Source of the DNA: Alviniconcha marisindica
Lineage: Eukaryota > Mollusca > Gastropoda > Provannidae
Length of the DNA stretch: 64,000 bases
Direction of reading: 5' to 3'
Assembly: GCA_018857735.1 (NCBI GenBank)
Contig: JABMCL010002397.1
Coordinates: forward strand, 33,501 to 97,500
Position numbers and translations under genes: made by a program. Below, one piece after another: positions 51,365 to 62,479 of this stretch. Every line of letters starts with the position of its first letter. Within the stretch, counting starts at the first letter, position 1. The notes beneath the pieces were generated by a model that saw nothing but the letters and a program-made list of their open reading frames with translations, made no database searches and was not told the DNA's origin.

Positions 51365-52000
51365 GTAAATTTGGCTTTCCTTGTCATTTTATGTCAAAGA
51401 TAAACCAGCCAAATTGATTCAGCCATGCATTCTGAAAACTGCCCTCTGAGCACTGAGATTTGCTTTTTGTTGTACAACATTCTGATTTCTTTTCCTTTTT
51501 TTTCTTCCATTCAGCTTAACTTTCTTCCTGGGGGGAGGATCTGGCCCCAACTGGCATGAAAATCCAAACTGTAAGAGCGACATTTTCAAACATGACATGC
51601 AATTGGAAATCTAGAAGTGATGAAAACAGCTGAACAGGACACCCCGGAAGCTAATGGCAGTTACCTCCCTTGAACACTTTCCTTTGTTTGGCTCCCGTTA
51701 CCGCGGGCCAGTAGCAGTAACATGGCAAATCTCACAATGTGTGTTGCATTGCATTGTGTACTTTGGCGATTCTCTTCACCCGCTAGACAGATTTTTGAAG
51801 GGTATTTTCACTCTCTACTAAGGATTTTAAAAGGTAAATCTCACACAGAGAGTGAAAGTCTAAAGGGTGGATTTGAGGCTGAACATGAACTACCTCTAGT
51901 GTGTGAATACACACAAAATGGGGGTTTTCAGGAGCCCTGACCTACAATATGTATAATTATTAATATTTACAGTAGAGTAATTGTATACTGGTTCAGAAAT

Positions 52001-52049
<49 letters not shown>

Positions 52050-53904
52050 CAGACAGTGAGTCACTAAACAAGTAATGTTTTAATTCTAGTAGACCATGCA
52101 CTACAATTACAAACTACGATTCGGAACTGATCCTGCACACTCGCCTAATTCTCACAAAATACACTGGGCCTGTTGATGCCTATCAACACTTTGCAATATC
52201 AATGAAAATGCTACTCGCAGCTGCACAGCACTGTGGCTCGAGTTTCACTCTTTGAGCCTCCCTGTAAGTGTAAATATCGTAAATTGTAATTTAGAATAAA
52301 ATCTGCTCGACCATTCAATTTTAAAGAGCTCTGGGGCCTTAACTGAGAATCAGGACTACGGCAGGCCAGGCCTAAACCAAAGTCCCTGACTTTAGAGTCC
52401 GAGTTAGGCAAAGTTCGTATACATGGACGCGGACAATGGTCGAGACAAGAGAGTCACTGACTTCGCGCTGATAAGAAAGGGGTCATCACACGCATCATCG
52501 CTTGTGCTAACTTTAGACGGGGCAATCCCATCTGGGCATGCGCACTGACACGCTTTGTTCACTTCTCTGCGACATATTTCGCAGGCGCAAACATCAGTAA
52601 ACATGCTAATCTATTGACATCTTCGATGGAGTAGTCTTCTTGGCATTTACTGAATCGAGTAACTGTAGCATCATCTGCTGCGTCAGCCATTTTGAACTTG
52701 TCAGAAAGGTGAGTGGATGCTGAGAAATCAGGTAGCCTACGCTGTGCAGATGAATTTAAATAACAAGAAAATTAATTAAGTGAGAATGTAAGACGTCAAG
52801 CAAACTTGCTCTCATAATAATTTGCAAACATTAAATGTACGATCACATTAATCAGTCATTATGCCTGCATCACTCGGCTAGTGCAACCTTTCTTCCCTCC
52901 AAAATGAAAGAGCTTTGGCCGACGAACATCTAGTACTCATCTGACAAAGTAAACGAAAAATGTCGATATCACCTCGTGTGAATGTTCAAGTAGTAAAATA
53001 CAAACAATCAAAACACAGTCTTGATGATTGATTTTTTTTAAATAAAAATAAAATAAAATAAAATAAAAATAATTTAAAAAGAGAGAGAAGCTGCTGCAAC
53101 AACAGCAAAAAACAACAAGAAAAAACAACTTTCCAAGCACAACAAGGCTAAAAGCAGTCATAGTCCTGGGCCTACGGCCTTTAGTCCAGCGAAATCGCTA
53201 GCCTAAATATCAGCTGTTTAGGCCCGAGGTTCGGCCCGGAATTTGGTGCAGTCCTGGTCCATGGTTACCATTTTGGGGCCATTGTCAACAGCCTTGAGGT
53301 TTAGGCCGGCCTACCGCTTTAGGCCCGATTCATAGTTAACGAAGGCATTATGTTTATCTCTTAAGCTATGACCTTATGCATCAAAGGGAAGAAAACAAAA
53401 CAATTCCGTGTTAAAAGTTCAATACAGACACAATGTGACATCAACATGTGGGACGCTGATGTTTACCGAAAACGGGATCAAGGTCCGATCTGGAAAGTGC
53501 AATATATGCATACCTTACATCAGATGGAAACTACCAATCTGTAGTGTTATCACAATATCAGCAGCTAAGAGCCACAGAGTAGAACACATATTACCTGGCC
53601 CATAGAAGCGTTTGCCCTTCGTGACATCGAAAACTTTTCCGTTAACAGCGATCAAGATGCGTCCATTCTTTCCTATTCCATCGTATTCTCTCAGCTGCTC
53701 TAGTGTAAAATCTTGTTTTTTCAATCGTGGAAGCTCCGGTTCCTTTGACTCTGAAGGCTCTGCTCTTCGTCTGCTGGCGACGATTTTGTAGATAAGGAAT
53801 CCGCAAATACCCAGCAAAGCGATATTCAACGGGCTTGTGAACAGTTCTGATGCCAGTTTTGAGACAAAACCTCTTCCCGCCTCGTCTGCTCCATTGTCAG
53901 CCAT
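47786..53904 (-). CDS. membrane-associated progesterone receptor component (PGRMC1/2-like), complete, 3 exons, 207 aa
   Basis: Haem-binding cytochrome-b5-like membrane protein; the family acts at the ER and other membranes in haem handling, sterol metabolism and support of cytochrome P450s. Exons: 53904-53595, 50490-50335, 47943-47786; sum 624 bp in phase. Single N-terminal membrane segment about residues 25-40 ([15 protein letters not shown]). Cyt-b5 domain about 64-163 with [52 protein letters not shown] and [10 protein letters not shown]101 and Y107 match the family tyrosines, the latter the haem ligand of human PGRMC1. An acidic/Ala-rich tail ends AEKKTD. PGRMC1 and PGRMC2 arose within vertebrates, so no single symbol is given. 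Convergent with ETFDH. Confidence 0.97.
48010..49565. repeat. 42-bp minisatellite, about 37 copies, 17 of them near identical
   Basis: Unit cattcactccctgcaagtgc + gactcactacgtcggccccagt in intron 2 of the PGRMC-like gene. The core 48528-49235 is almost perfectly homogeneous; flanking units carry acatcag in place of acgtcgg. 42 is divisible by three, so several frames stay open for 250-500 codons without being genes. Confidence 0.97.
50335..50490 (-). CDS. PGRMC-like exon 2
   Basis: [52 protein letters not shown]. Acceptor tttgcag, donor gtatgt. Confidence 0.96.
51204..51939. mobile_element. non-autonomous DNA transposon, 736 bp
   Basis: Left end cagggctcc and right end ggagccctg form a perfect 9-bp inverted repeat, flanked on both sides by ACCTA (51199-51203 and 51940-51944) as a 5-bp target-site duplication. 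The CAGGG start recalls hAT-type ends, but 5 bp is shorter than the usual 8. No transposase. In intron 1 of the PGRMC-like gene, with an AC run inside (51332-51361). Confidence 0.65.
52001..52045. repeat. (AC)n microsatellite
   Basis: Pure AC run in intron 1 of the PGRMC-like gene. Confidence 0.95.
52333..53345. mobile_element. DNA transposon-like element, copy 2
   Basis: Same orientation and about 90% alike to 31501-32568. Left end ggggccttaactgagaatca; right end gattcatagttaacg, lacking the final cccc. Compared with copy 1 it lacks roughly 100 bp near 52600. The minus-strand start reads [20 protein letters not shown]. Confidence 0.8.
53595..53904 (-). CDS. PGRMC-like exon 1
   Basis: [20 protein letters not shown] through RFYGP plus one base; membrane segment and first half of the b5 domain. 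Donor gtaata. Confidence 0.96.
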
Positions 53905-53993
53905 TTTGCGTTATGGTTTACTGACGTGTTGTTCAATGTCAAGGTCGATTGAATAATATCCGGTTGTCTTGGCTTACTTTCCGGCTTGACTAG

Positions 53994-54296
53994 ATGGCCA
54001 ACCTGCAAAGAAGAAAAACTACACAGTTGGATGCGAAAGCCTGCAGACGACCAAGCACTGACAAGAATAAGACATACCTTTCCAGGCGATTGTTTAAAAA
54101 TATATATATACTTTCTATCTTCGGTAGATTGGATAACACCAGCGCGTGCGTCGTCTGCTACAGTTCAAAGGTCGGATTTTGCGATCTTGGAGGCATACAC
54201 AGATTGAAGCGGCACCGAAGAGGGGACAGGTTGAGCAGATTTTTTTTTTCATTGGAGAACTGGCGACAGCTATACGTCCATTTCCAATGCTACTGA
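53994..54296 (+). other. short ORF with a Cys/His motif, doubtful
   Basis: 100 codons upstream of and divergent from the PGRMC-like gene. Contains SACVVCYSSKVGFCDLGGIH then RLKRH, a C-x2-C...H-x4-H spacing like a transposon-type zinc finger. No further homology or splice support seen; may be a domesticated or dead transposon piece or chance. Confidence 0.2.
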
Positions 54297-54605
54297 TGGT
54301 ATGAACCATGGACCTATATAATTATACGTCCATGGTATGAGCAGCTGGATTGCGTGGACTGACGAGGGTTCTCAAGTACTTGCATCACCGAACAAAACGG
54401 TCATGACCCTGCGAGTTGAATGCCTCCGTCGCGTCTGATGCTACTGACCGCCGACAAATGAACTTTCACTAGAGTGCGCGGCGAGGTCGCTGACTGGGGA
54501 CAACAAACGGCTGGCGGTGCTATGCCTGAGCGGAGCTTGTGCCACAGATAGTAGGCTCTTTCAACCGATGCGCACCGACTTTGCCAGACGATGACGGAAC
54601 TATGT

Positions 54606-54857
54606 TGGCGGTAACATACGTAGCGCATGCCCCCCACATGGGTACACGGGTACTGAATTTACTGTTGGGAATGATAGGATAACTCTCGGACTCGAAGGGG
54701 GCGAAATGAGTGCACTCTCATCCTCTCGATAGGGGCGAAATGAGTGCGTTACTCATTTCGCCCCCTTCGAGTCCGAGAGTTATCCTCTCAATCCAAACAG
54801 TAAATTCAGTACCCGTGTACCCATGTGGGGGGCATGGGATACGTATGTTACCCGCCG
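54606..54857. repeat. imperfect inverted repeat, arms about 105-110 bp, spacer about 30 bp
   Basis: Left arm begins ggcggtaacatacgtagcgc and right arm ends catgggatacgtatgttacc; inner arms tcggactcgaagggggcgaa and ttcgcccccttcgagtccga pair. Mismatches (gggaatgata against its partner) show the arms have diverged. Lies about 700 bp upstream of the PGRMC-like gene. Confidence 0.92.
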
Positions 54858-55094
54858 AATCACCGAAACCCCGCCGTTTCGCGAAACCCAGTAAACGTCG
54901 GCTCCGCAACAGCAAACTAATATGTTTTGTCAGTCTGTCAGTGTGGTCCCGTACGGCAGAATTAACTGTTTTGTCGGTGTCAGTCATCCGAGTTACCTAC
55001 ACACTGATTGTTGCGGCCGGTTTTGTTTTTCAGTTGTTTTGTTTTATGTATCAGAGAGAGACTGGGCCAGAGCCGGAGCCGAGACTGGGACTGA

Positions 55095-55150
55095 GAGAGA
55101 GAGTGTGTGTGTGTGTGTGTGTGTGAGTGACGGTGTGTGTTTGAGTGTGT

Positions 55151-55199
<49 letters not shown>

Positions 55200-55245
55200 G
55201 TGTGTGTGAGTGACGGTGTGTGTGTGTCTATGTGACAGCCTGTGA

Positions 55246-55286
<41 letters not shown>

Positions 55287-55587
55287 TGTGTGTGTGTGCC
55301 GGAGCGCGCTAGTGTGTCAGTCATAGTGTGTGCGCGCGCACGCGCGCCACTGACTCAGTGAGTGTGCGGCGCCAGTGTCAATGTGTGTGTGTGTCAGTGT
55401 GTGCGGGCGCGCACGCGCGCGCCAGTGTGTGTGTGTGTCATTGAGTCGTGTCGTGTGTCAAGACTGAGTCTTAGTGTACGTGACTGAGTTGTGTGTGTCA
55501 CAACGAGAGAGACGAGACTCAGTCGGAGTGCGTGCCGTGCGTGTGTGTGTGTGTGTGTGGTGAGCAGTGCGCGCGCGGCTGAACTGT

Positions 55588-55620
<33 letters not shown>
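55095..55620. repeat. GT/CA and GCGC-rich tract
   Basis: Alternating GT runs, gcgcgcgcacgcgcgc-type segments near 55332 and 55405, then GT (55540) and CA (55590) runs that could pair as a hairpin. Strongly alternating purine-pyrimidine sequence. Confidence 0.85.
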
Positions 55621-56024
55621 GGAAAACGGCCTGGTGCTCGACTCAGTGAAGTCAGTGTCACACGCACACACATGACTGATAATTTTAAGTTCTGCCTGAA
55701 TATCCCATAACTGCCTACAGACAACGCCGGCGACAGGATACACAGTCTATTCAGCCACGGTTTCGCGCTGTTGTCGGACAGTCAGTCATGCAGCACTGGA
55801 CAAGTTCACCGCCAACTAGGCTTTAGCATTCAAGGCGGACTTACATACATTATAATATTATTCAGTCGCGCCGGCTCGGCTGGGCACCCCGCCGTGGCCA
55901 CCACTCGGCCGCGGGTACTCGCAGCCCTAACTCCAAGAGCTCAGTGCCAGCCACAGAGGCCAGGCACGACCAGAGTGCGACAGTCTTACTGATCACTGAG
56001 GGTGGGGGGAGGGGGGATATTACT

Positions 56025-56365
56025 TTGCCACAATCAGCTAATGACACGTTTTCGGAGATCGGGAGCTGTGTGAAAGTCCCGGCTGTGGAAGTAGCCTTGC
56101 CACAGTCAGCTAATGACACGTTTTCGGAGATCGGGAGCCGTGTGAAAGTCTTTGGAAGTAGCCTTGCCACAGTCACTGCGCTAATGGCACGTTTTCAGGG
56201 ATCGGGAGCTGTGTGAAAGTCTGTGGAAGTAGCCTTGCCACAGTCAGCTAATGACACGTTTTCAGGGCGGATCGGGAGCTGTGTGAAAGTCTGTGGAAGT
56301 AGCCTTGCCACAGTCAGCTAATGACACGTTTTCAGGGATCGGGAGCTGTGTGAAAGTCTGTGGAG
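56025..56365. repeat. 65-bp tandem repeat, 5 copies
   Basis: Unit gtagccttgccacagtcagc + taatgacacgttttcaggga + tcgggagctgtgtgaaagtc. Confidence 0.93.
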
Positions 56366-56968
56366 GTAACAGTCCTTATGGCCTCTCAGTGTGTCCACAG
56401 TGTGTAAAGCAACATCGAACTAGTGACGCTTACGTCGTAAGAGTAAACTGTTTTTCAGCACATCTTCAGTATCGTTCGTGTTCTCAAGGAATCGATTATC
56501 ATGAATAATTCATTCTGAGATTATGATAAAATAAGATAACCTAACAGAACTAACAGTTCCCCGAACATACGGGTTTCTGAATTGAACTCCGGCAGACGAA
56601 CATTTAGTTCGCCGAACATGGTTCGGACAGTTCGAAACTGAAACTATACTCCGTCTCTTAGAGCGCTTCTTGTTAAAGGCAGTGTTTTTTGTTAGTCACG
56701 GCTAGCCAGGTGCGTTCCGGCTCAATGTTTAAGTCATGACCTTCAGAAAAAGGGGGTAAAAAGGTGACTTAGTGTCTGGTCAGTCATGAGTCGCTGAGAA
56801 ATGGTGAGGTGCACGTGAAAACGGAAAAGACACTCACTCGGCCGGATTGAAAGTGGATAATATATTTATATGCGAGACTAGAGACCAAACTGCGGGAAAG
56901 CGGGAAGTTAAAGTAGTCTTTCGATCTCAACCAAAAATTGAATTTGAATACTTCCTTAATAGTTCAAG

Positions 56969-56969
<1 letters not shown>

Positions 56970-57036
<67 letters not shown>

Positions 57037-57053
57037 CCACACACACACACACA

Positions 57054-57103
<50 letters not shown>

Positions 57104-57136
57104 CACGCACACATGCACGCACGCACTGACACGGCA

Positions 57137-57207
<71 letters not shown>

Positions 57208-57245
57208 CACGCACGCACGCACGCACGCACGCACGCACCCCCCCC

Positions 57246-57275
<30 letters not shown>
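56970..57275. repeat. (CT)n, (CA)n, (GCAC)n and poly-C composite
   Basis: CT run 56970-57027, CA runs to 57202, a CGCA stretch to 57236, then about 24 C. Long ORFs through it are artefacts. Confidence 0.95.
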
Positions 57276-57276
<1 letters not shown>

Positions 57277-57489
57277 ACAGTCTCTCAGTCTACATACTGT
57301 GGGAACATGAAGCACTAAAGCCGAACTGTGAGGCCCATCTGAACTGTCAACGAACCGCTGCTGAGTTGCACGTTTGGCCAGCCCTTTCTCTTACTGACTT
57401 TGGTCGGAGTTTCCATGATCCGCCGAACTAACACACGGACCACAGGATCAGTTCTTCTTTCATACAGGTAGCCACTGCGGTTCAGTATT

Positions 57490-57910
57490 TAAATACACAT
57501 CACTGCAGGACTCGCAACGCACTGACAGAGCCCAGTCCTTGACAGGAAGAAGAAGAAGAAGAAGCAAGAACTATGCTGCACTTTTGGCCGGGGTGACCAC
57601 GCGGTGACCTCAGTACAGGCTCCACTGCCGGAACTTATGTGCGAGTTTGCCGGTCGGCTTTCGAGACCGGCCGCACTCGCTCTGCCTTTTTCTTCTTCAG
57701 TGTTGCTTCCTAGTTGGTTGAGTGTTGCTTTACGTCCACACAAACCGTAGGCTTATTAGGGACGGGAGCCCAGGACGGCCACCGCGACTTTCACACAGCT
57801 CCTGAGCTCTGAAGCTTCACTGACAGAGACCCTACGGACTATTAGAGATGGCCGGGGAGCGGCCCAGGACGTCCACCTCGCCCAGCTCGAAATCGGAGTA
57901 CTCCGCTGCG
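57490..57910. repeat. fragments of a dispersed 100-bp repeat
   Basis: gttgctttacgtccacacaa + accgtaggcttattaggga, then gcccaggacggccacc and ctttcacacagctcctgagc. Related copies at 59488-59580, 61045-61135, 61240-61345 and a partial one at 61740-61875. Family unknown. Confidence 0.8.
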
Positions 57911-57939
57911 CCACCGGCTCTCCAACGGCTCCTCAGCTA

Positions 57940-58140
57940 ATCATAATGATAATAATAATAATGATAATAATAAATATTTTGTAAAGCGCTGTTCTCTAAC
58001 CAGAGATAAACTCACTGCGCTGTACAAACATCTTACGACAAAAACCACATTAACATGCATTTCAACCAAACAGAATCTTAAATATTGTAGTCTACCATTA
58101 TCGCCTATCAAACAATAACGGCATGTTACACACACTCACA

Positions 58141-58181
<41 letters not shown>

Positions 58182-58300
58182 AGAGTGAGAGAGAGAGAGA
58201 GGGAGAGAGAGAGAGAGAGAGAGAGATGCACACCAATCTCCGCGCGTCCTCTCCGATGCAAAAATTAATAAATAATCAACACTCTTTCCTAGATCTCTCA

Positions 58301-58332
<32 letters not shown>

Positions 58333-58910
58333 TTCATGTGCATCCATCTACATTGAACAGCCACACTCAGACACATTTTTTTCAGACAAAGTACTAGATT
58401 CTACTGGAAAGCCTGGACAAACAAAACGATTTTTATGTGAGGTTTGAACTGGGATAATGTTGGTACATTTCTTAGAGTGGCCGGCATTGAGTTCCAGAGA
58501 GATGGTGCCATGAAACTGAAAGAACGTTGTCCGAGTTCTCGCTTTGGACTTTTGAGCAGCTTTTCATTAGAAGACCGGAGACAGCGAGACGGTTCGTAAG
58601 TGCAGCGAGATGAAGAAACATAAGGAGGTAAAGACCCTTCAAAATGGCAGTAAGCAAGAGTCGCGATCTTGTACTGGCAGCAGAATTTTACGGGTAGCCA
58701 GTGAAGTTCCTTGAGAAGCGGTGTTACGTGATCTCATCGTCTTTTTTTTTTTCATCACGAGCCGTGCCGCGTTATTCTGCACCCGCTGCAACCGAGCGAT
58801 CTGGTCTGCTGGTAGACCCGTGAAAACGGAGTTGCAATAATCAAGGCGAGATATGACCATTGCCGCAACAAGTCCTGCAGCAGCGCAACCGCTTACCTGC
58901 ATGAAGCTCC
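57940..58910 (-). pseudogene. non-LTR retrotransposon C-terminal fragment and 3' tail
   Basis: On the minus strand: MVISRLDYCNSVFTGLPADQ, IARLQRVQNNAARLV, then after a frame break LLKELHWLPVKFCCQYKIAT, SLPPYVSSS and SFMAPSLWNSMPATLR, the typical end of CR1/L2-like reverse-transcriptase ORFs. The 3' tail ends gcgctttacaaaatatttat + (ATT)n. CA/GA and poly-C tracts at 58130-58329 interrupt it. A different subfamily from the 15.4-kb copy. Confidence 0.85.
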
Positions 58911-59616
58911 CACACTCCCCACGGCGGTGGCGACTGAGTGAGTGAGACTGGTGCGGCAATCCAGCTAGCTCACCGCGCTGCCTTTTTCCCCCCACTGAGA
59001 TCTGTGAGCTCGCTCACGTAGGCCTGACGCGACACGGCTGACGGCTGTTGTGGTTCGTTTGTTTGCTCTCTGGCCTCGGCTGAGTGAGTTCATGTAATCC
59101 GTATGTCGCCGGATCGATGTGACTGACAATGTTTAGCTTACCGTGCTCAGCCTTTTGTCACAATTACTGGCTGTGATGGACTTCTCAGTGAGCACCGCGT
59201 TGTTACACATTCCCAGGCGACAGCCGTTATTGACGGATTGGCACGTGTTGCCAGACTGGGAACTGACAATGACGAGTGCTGTTCACGTCATTTCACAAAG
59301 CCTGGCTGACATGTGGTTGGGATAGTGTTGAGCCGTCCCAGTCTGCCCAGACTCCAAGCACTGGTCTGCGACATCCTTTGCTGCTTGGAGAACGGTGCCG
59401 AAAAGCGATGATGGTGTAGAGCTTCGTTTTCTCGGACGTCGGTTGACATATTAGGGACAAACTGTGACCAATGCCGAAGCACGGTTCAATGTTGCTTTAC
59501 GTCCACAGAAACCGTAAGGCTCATTAGGACGGAAAGCCCAGGACAGCGACCTCGACGCTCACACAGCTCAGGACTCTGCGAAAAGCGACGTTGGGAGTGT
59601 GGAGTTAGTCCGGGTT

Positions 59617-60041
59617 TGATTGACTGATTGATGATCACTTATATAGCACTATTCTCCGCTCTCTTGAGCAGACTCACTGCGCTCGCATGTGGTTCTACAT
59701 GAGTGACAAGATTTTTATAGCGCGTTTTTTGAATATCCACCGAAGTGTACTTACAGCGCTGGCATGGCTGGTGCCACATGAAACTGCAGCCATCTCGGCG
59801 CAAGTTCTGTGTACACCATACAACCATGCACCATGTCACTTCATGCAAAGCCACATACGTAAGGTGTATGCGTGTTTAGCTGTAACCTGCCACCTGCACC
59901 TTTGGAAGAATAACCGGGACATTTTACGTGCTACTGCGGTAACACGGAAGTGGAACGGATACCGAAATTAGAGTCAGCACAGAAAGTCGACCCCGGAGAA
60001 GAAAATTCTCCCGCCGCCACGGCGCGCGAATCCCGGCGGCA
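59617..60041 (-). mobile_element. tRNA-derived SINE, head replaced by tandem array
   Basis: On the minus strand the body and tail match 17848-18333 in full order (tatatagcactattctccgc on plus is the tail). The head stops at the B-box region and continues into the 37-bp array. Confidence 0.85.
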
Positions 60042-60425
60042 GGGCAAAACCCCAGCCTGTGCCCCGACCTTGGCGGTAGGGCAAAACCCCAGCCTGTGCC
60101 CGGACCTTGGCGGTAGGGCAAAACCCCAGCCTGTGCCCGGACCTTGGCGGTAGGGCAAAACCCCAGCCTGTGCCCGGACCTTGGGCGGTAGGGCAAAACC
60201 CCAGCCTGTGCCCGGACCTTGGCGGTAGGGCAAAACCCCAGCCTGTGCCCGGACCTTGGCGGTAGGGCAAAACCCCAGCCTGTGCCCGGACCTTGGCGGT
60301 AGGGCAAAACCCCAGCCTGTGCCCGGACCTTGGCGGTAGGGCAAAAACCCAACCTGTGCCCGGACCTTGGCGGTAGGGCAAAAACCCAGCCTGTGCCCGG
60401 ACCTTGGCGGTAGGGCAAAAACCCA
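60040..60425. repeat. 37-bp minisatellite, about 10 copies
   Basis: Unit cttggcggtagggcaaaacc + ccagcctgtgcccggac. Begins exactly at the SINE head; the first unit blends ggcggcagggcaaaacccca with SINE sequence. Confidence 0.94.
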
Positions 60426-60540
60426 GCCGCAAAGATCCGACAGCGCGAAGATAGGTTTTGTCAGTGATAGGTTTTGTCACTGTGTGATACTCTTGTTTTG
60501 CGTCTCCTAGCAGTTTAGACCGGATTAGATTCACGAGGAC

Positions 60541-60665
60541 ATAAATATAATAATAATAATAATTATTATTATTATTATTATTATTATATAAGAATGAAAG
60601 TTTATAAAGCGCTAACCTCTAACAGTAAGTCAATAGCTCGGAGCGCTTTACGGCAGAAATCAAAT
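60541..60665 (-). mobile_element. LINE-type 3' tail with (AAT/ATT)n
   Basis: An ATT run followed by gtttataaagcgctaacctc and gagcgctttac, similar to the tail at 57945-58060. A poly-C tract lies at 60769-60790. Confidence 0.55.
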
Positions 60666-61347
60666 TTGTCACCCACTTTGAGATACCACCGACAAGCGGA
60701 AATTGACGATGAAAATTATTATGTGCAATTCAAGCCAGGCCACAAGAAACCCAAAACACCGAGCAAGACCCCCCCCCCCCCCCCCCCCACCCCATCTCTC
60801 TCTTAAAAATATCAACGAAAACGATTCTAAATAATGTTGTTCATTCAGTCAGTGACAGACGCAAACAACGTGTTCACACACAAAGTCTAGTCTCGTGCTG
60901 TTTAACCTTCGCTGAGCTACTGGTACCACAGGACCTATGTAGGTCCATGGTCACCGCTATACACGGTGGTGGTGATGAAGTGATGCTTAATGTCCTCAGA
61001 TGTCGGCTGACATATTAGGGACAAGCTGTGACCAATGCACGGTTCAATAATTCTTTACGTCCACGGAAACCAGAAGGCTCGTTAGGACGGACAGTCCAGG
61101 ACGTCCACCTCGACTCTCACACAGCTCCTGAACTATGAGTAAACACGGTGATTGTAGACCGTCCACATGTAGGCTACCTAACTCATGCTCTCTTTCGGTT
61201 CCGTGTAAGTGAAGTCGACTGCCACGTTGGTCTTCTTCTTCAATGTTGCTTTACGTCCACAGAGACCATAAGGACTATTAGGGACGGGGAGCCCAGGACG
61301 GCCACCTCCACTTTCACACAGCTCCTGAGCTCTGAAGCCACGTTGAT

Positions 61348-61352
61348 CTTCT

Positions 61353-61388
<36 letters not shown>

Positions 61389-61450
61389 GAAATTTGTAAA
61401 GGGCCTACCCTGCGGCTCAAAGCGCTGAACAAGCATAGTATAACACACAT
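61348..61450 (-). mobile_element. LINE-type 3' tail with (AAT)n
   Basis: (AAT)n then ggaaatttgtaaagggccta and caaagcgctgaacaagc; third copy of the same tail type. Confidence 0.55.
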
Positions 61451-61542
61451 AATGTACATCGAGATGGAAAATGTTATCCAAAAAAGAAGAAGAAAAAGAT
61501 ATCGACAAGGGTTTTTAAACACTATGCTAGATACACACACAC

Positions 61543-61548
61543 AGACAG

Positions 61549-61633
<85 letters not shown>

Positions 61634-61653
61634 ACACACACACACACACACTG

Positions 61654-61735
<82 letters not shown>
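61543..61735. repeat. (AC)n microsatellite
   Basis: Long AC runs with short ctgatata-type breaks; another AC run lies at 62073-62132. Confidence 0.97.
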
Positions 61736-61737
<2 letters not shown>

Positions 61738-62101
61738 TACAGACTGATAGGCTTATTGGGGACGGGGGGAAATGGGAGAGGAAAGAGAGCCCAGGCCCGC
61801 CTTCCTACACATACACCAGTCAGTATAATTATAGGAGTCCTTGGCTTCTGAGTTCTGATGCGACGTTGATCCGCGGCATCCGATTTATGACCAGCCTTGC
61901 TTCGTAACACGACTGGTTGATTTGTGTCATGGCCACCCGTACTCAGTGCACATCCTGGCGAGTTTCCCGGCTGAAGCGACCACAAGGTTGCAATACAACT
62001 TCGCTGTGCCTCGGGACCAGCAATAAGCTCTTCCTTTTTTCTTTCTTTTTTCTGCTTTGTAGCTGTATTTGAGCACACACACACACACACACACACACAC
62101 T

Positions 62102-62137
<36 letters not shown>

Positions 62138-62479
62138 CTTAGTCTCGCCTGTGCCCCCTCCCCCTTCTCTCTCTCTTTTGACCAATCATCTGTGCCTACT
62201 TCAAAGGCGTGGGTCTCGTGACACCGTTAGTGCTGCGACACTCTTTCCCCCAGCCACAGTCGCCGTCCGTTGGCCCGCATCACGGCCACGTCCGCAGGAG
62301 ACGTCATGCACATCGTTGCGAACAGGCTACCTTCCGGATAAGGCACCGCACTGCTGCGGAGTGACTTCGGTGGTGTGCAGTGAGGCATGACGTTCTGATT
62401 AAACACATGCAGGTCGCCAAATCCATGTCCTCGTGGTGTGATTAATGTCAGTAGATACCGACATGTGTCCACTCACACT

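Noticed and set aside
54606..54857. Assembly-artefact palindrome
   Set aside because: Arms have diverged at several positions, which a folding artefact would not show; kept as a real inverted repeat.
56847..57431. His/Thr- and Pro-rich ORF of 194 codons
   Set aside because: Runs through CT, CA and poly-C simple repeats only.
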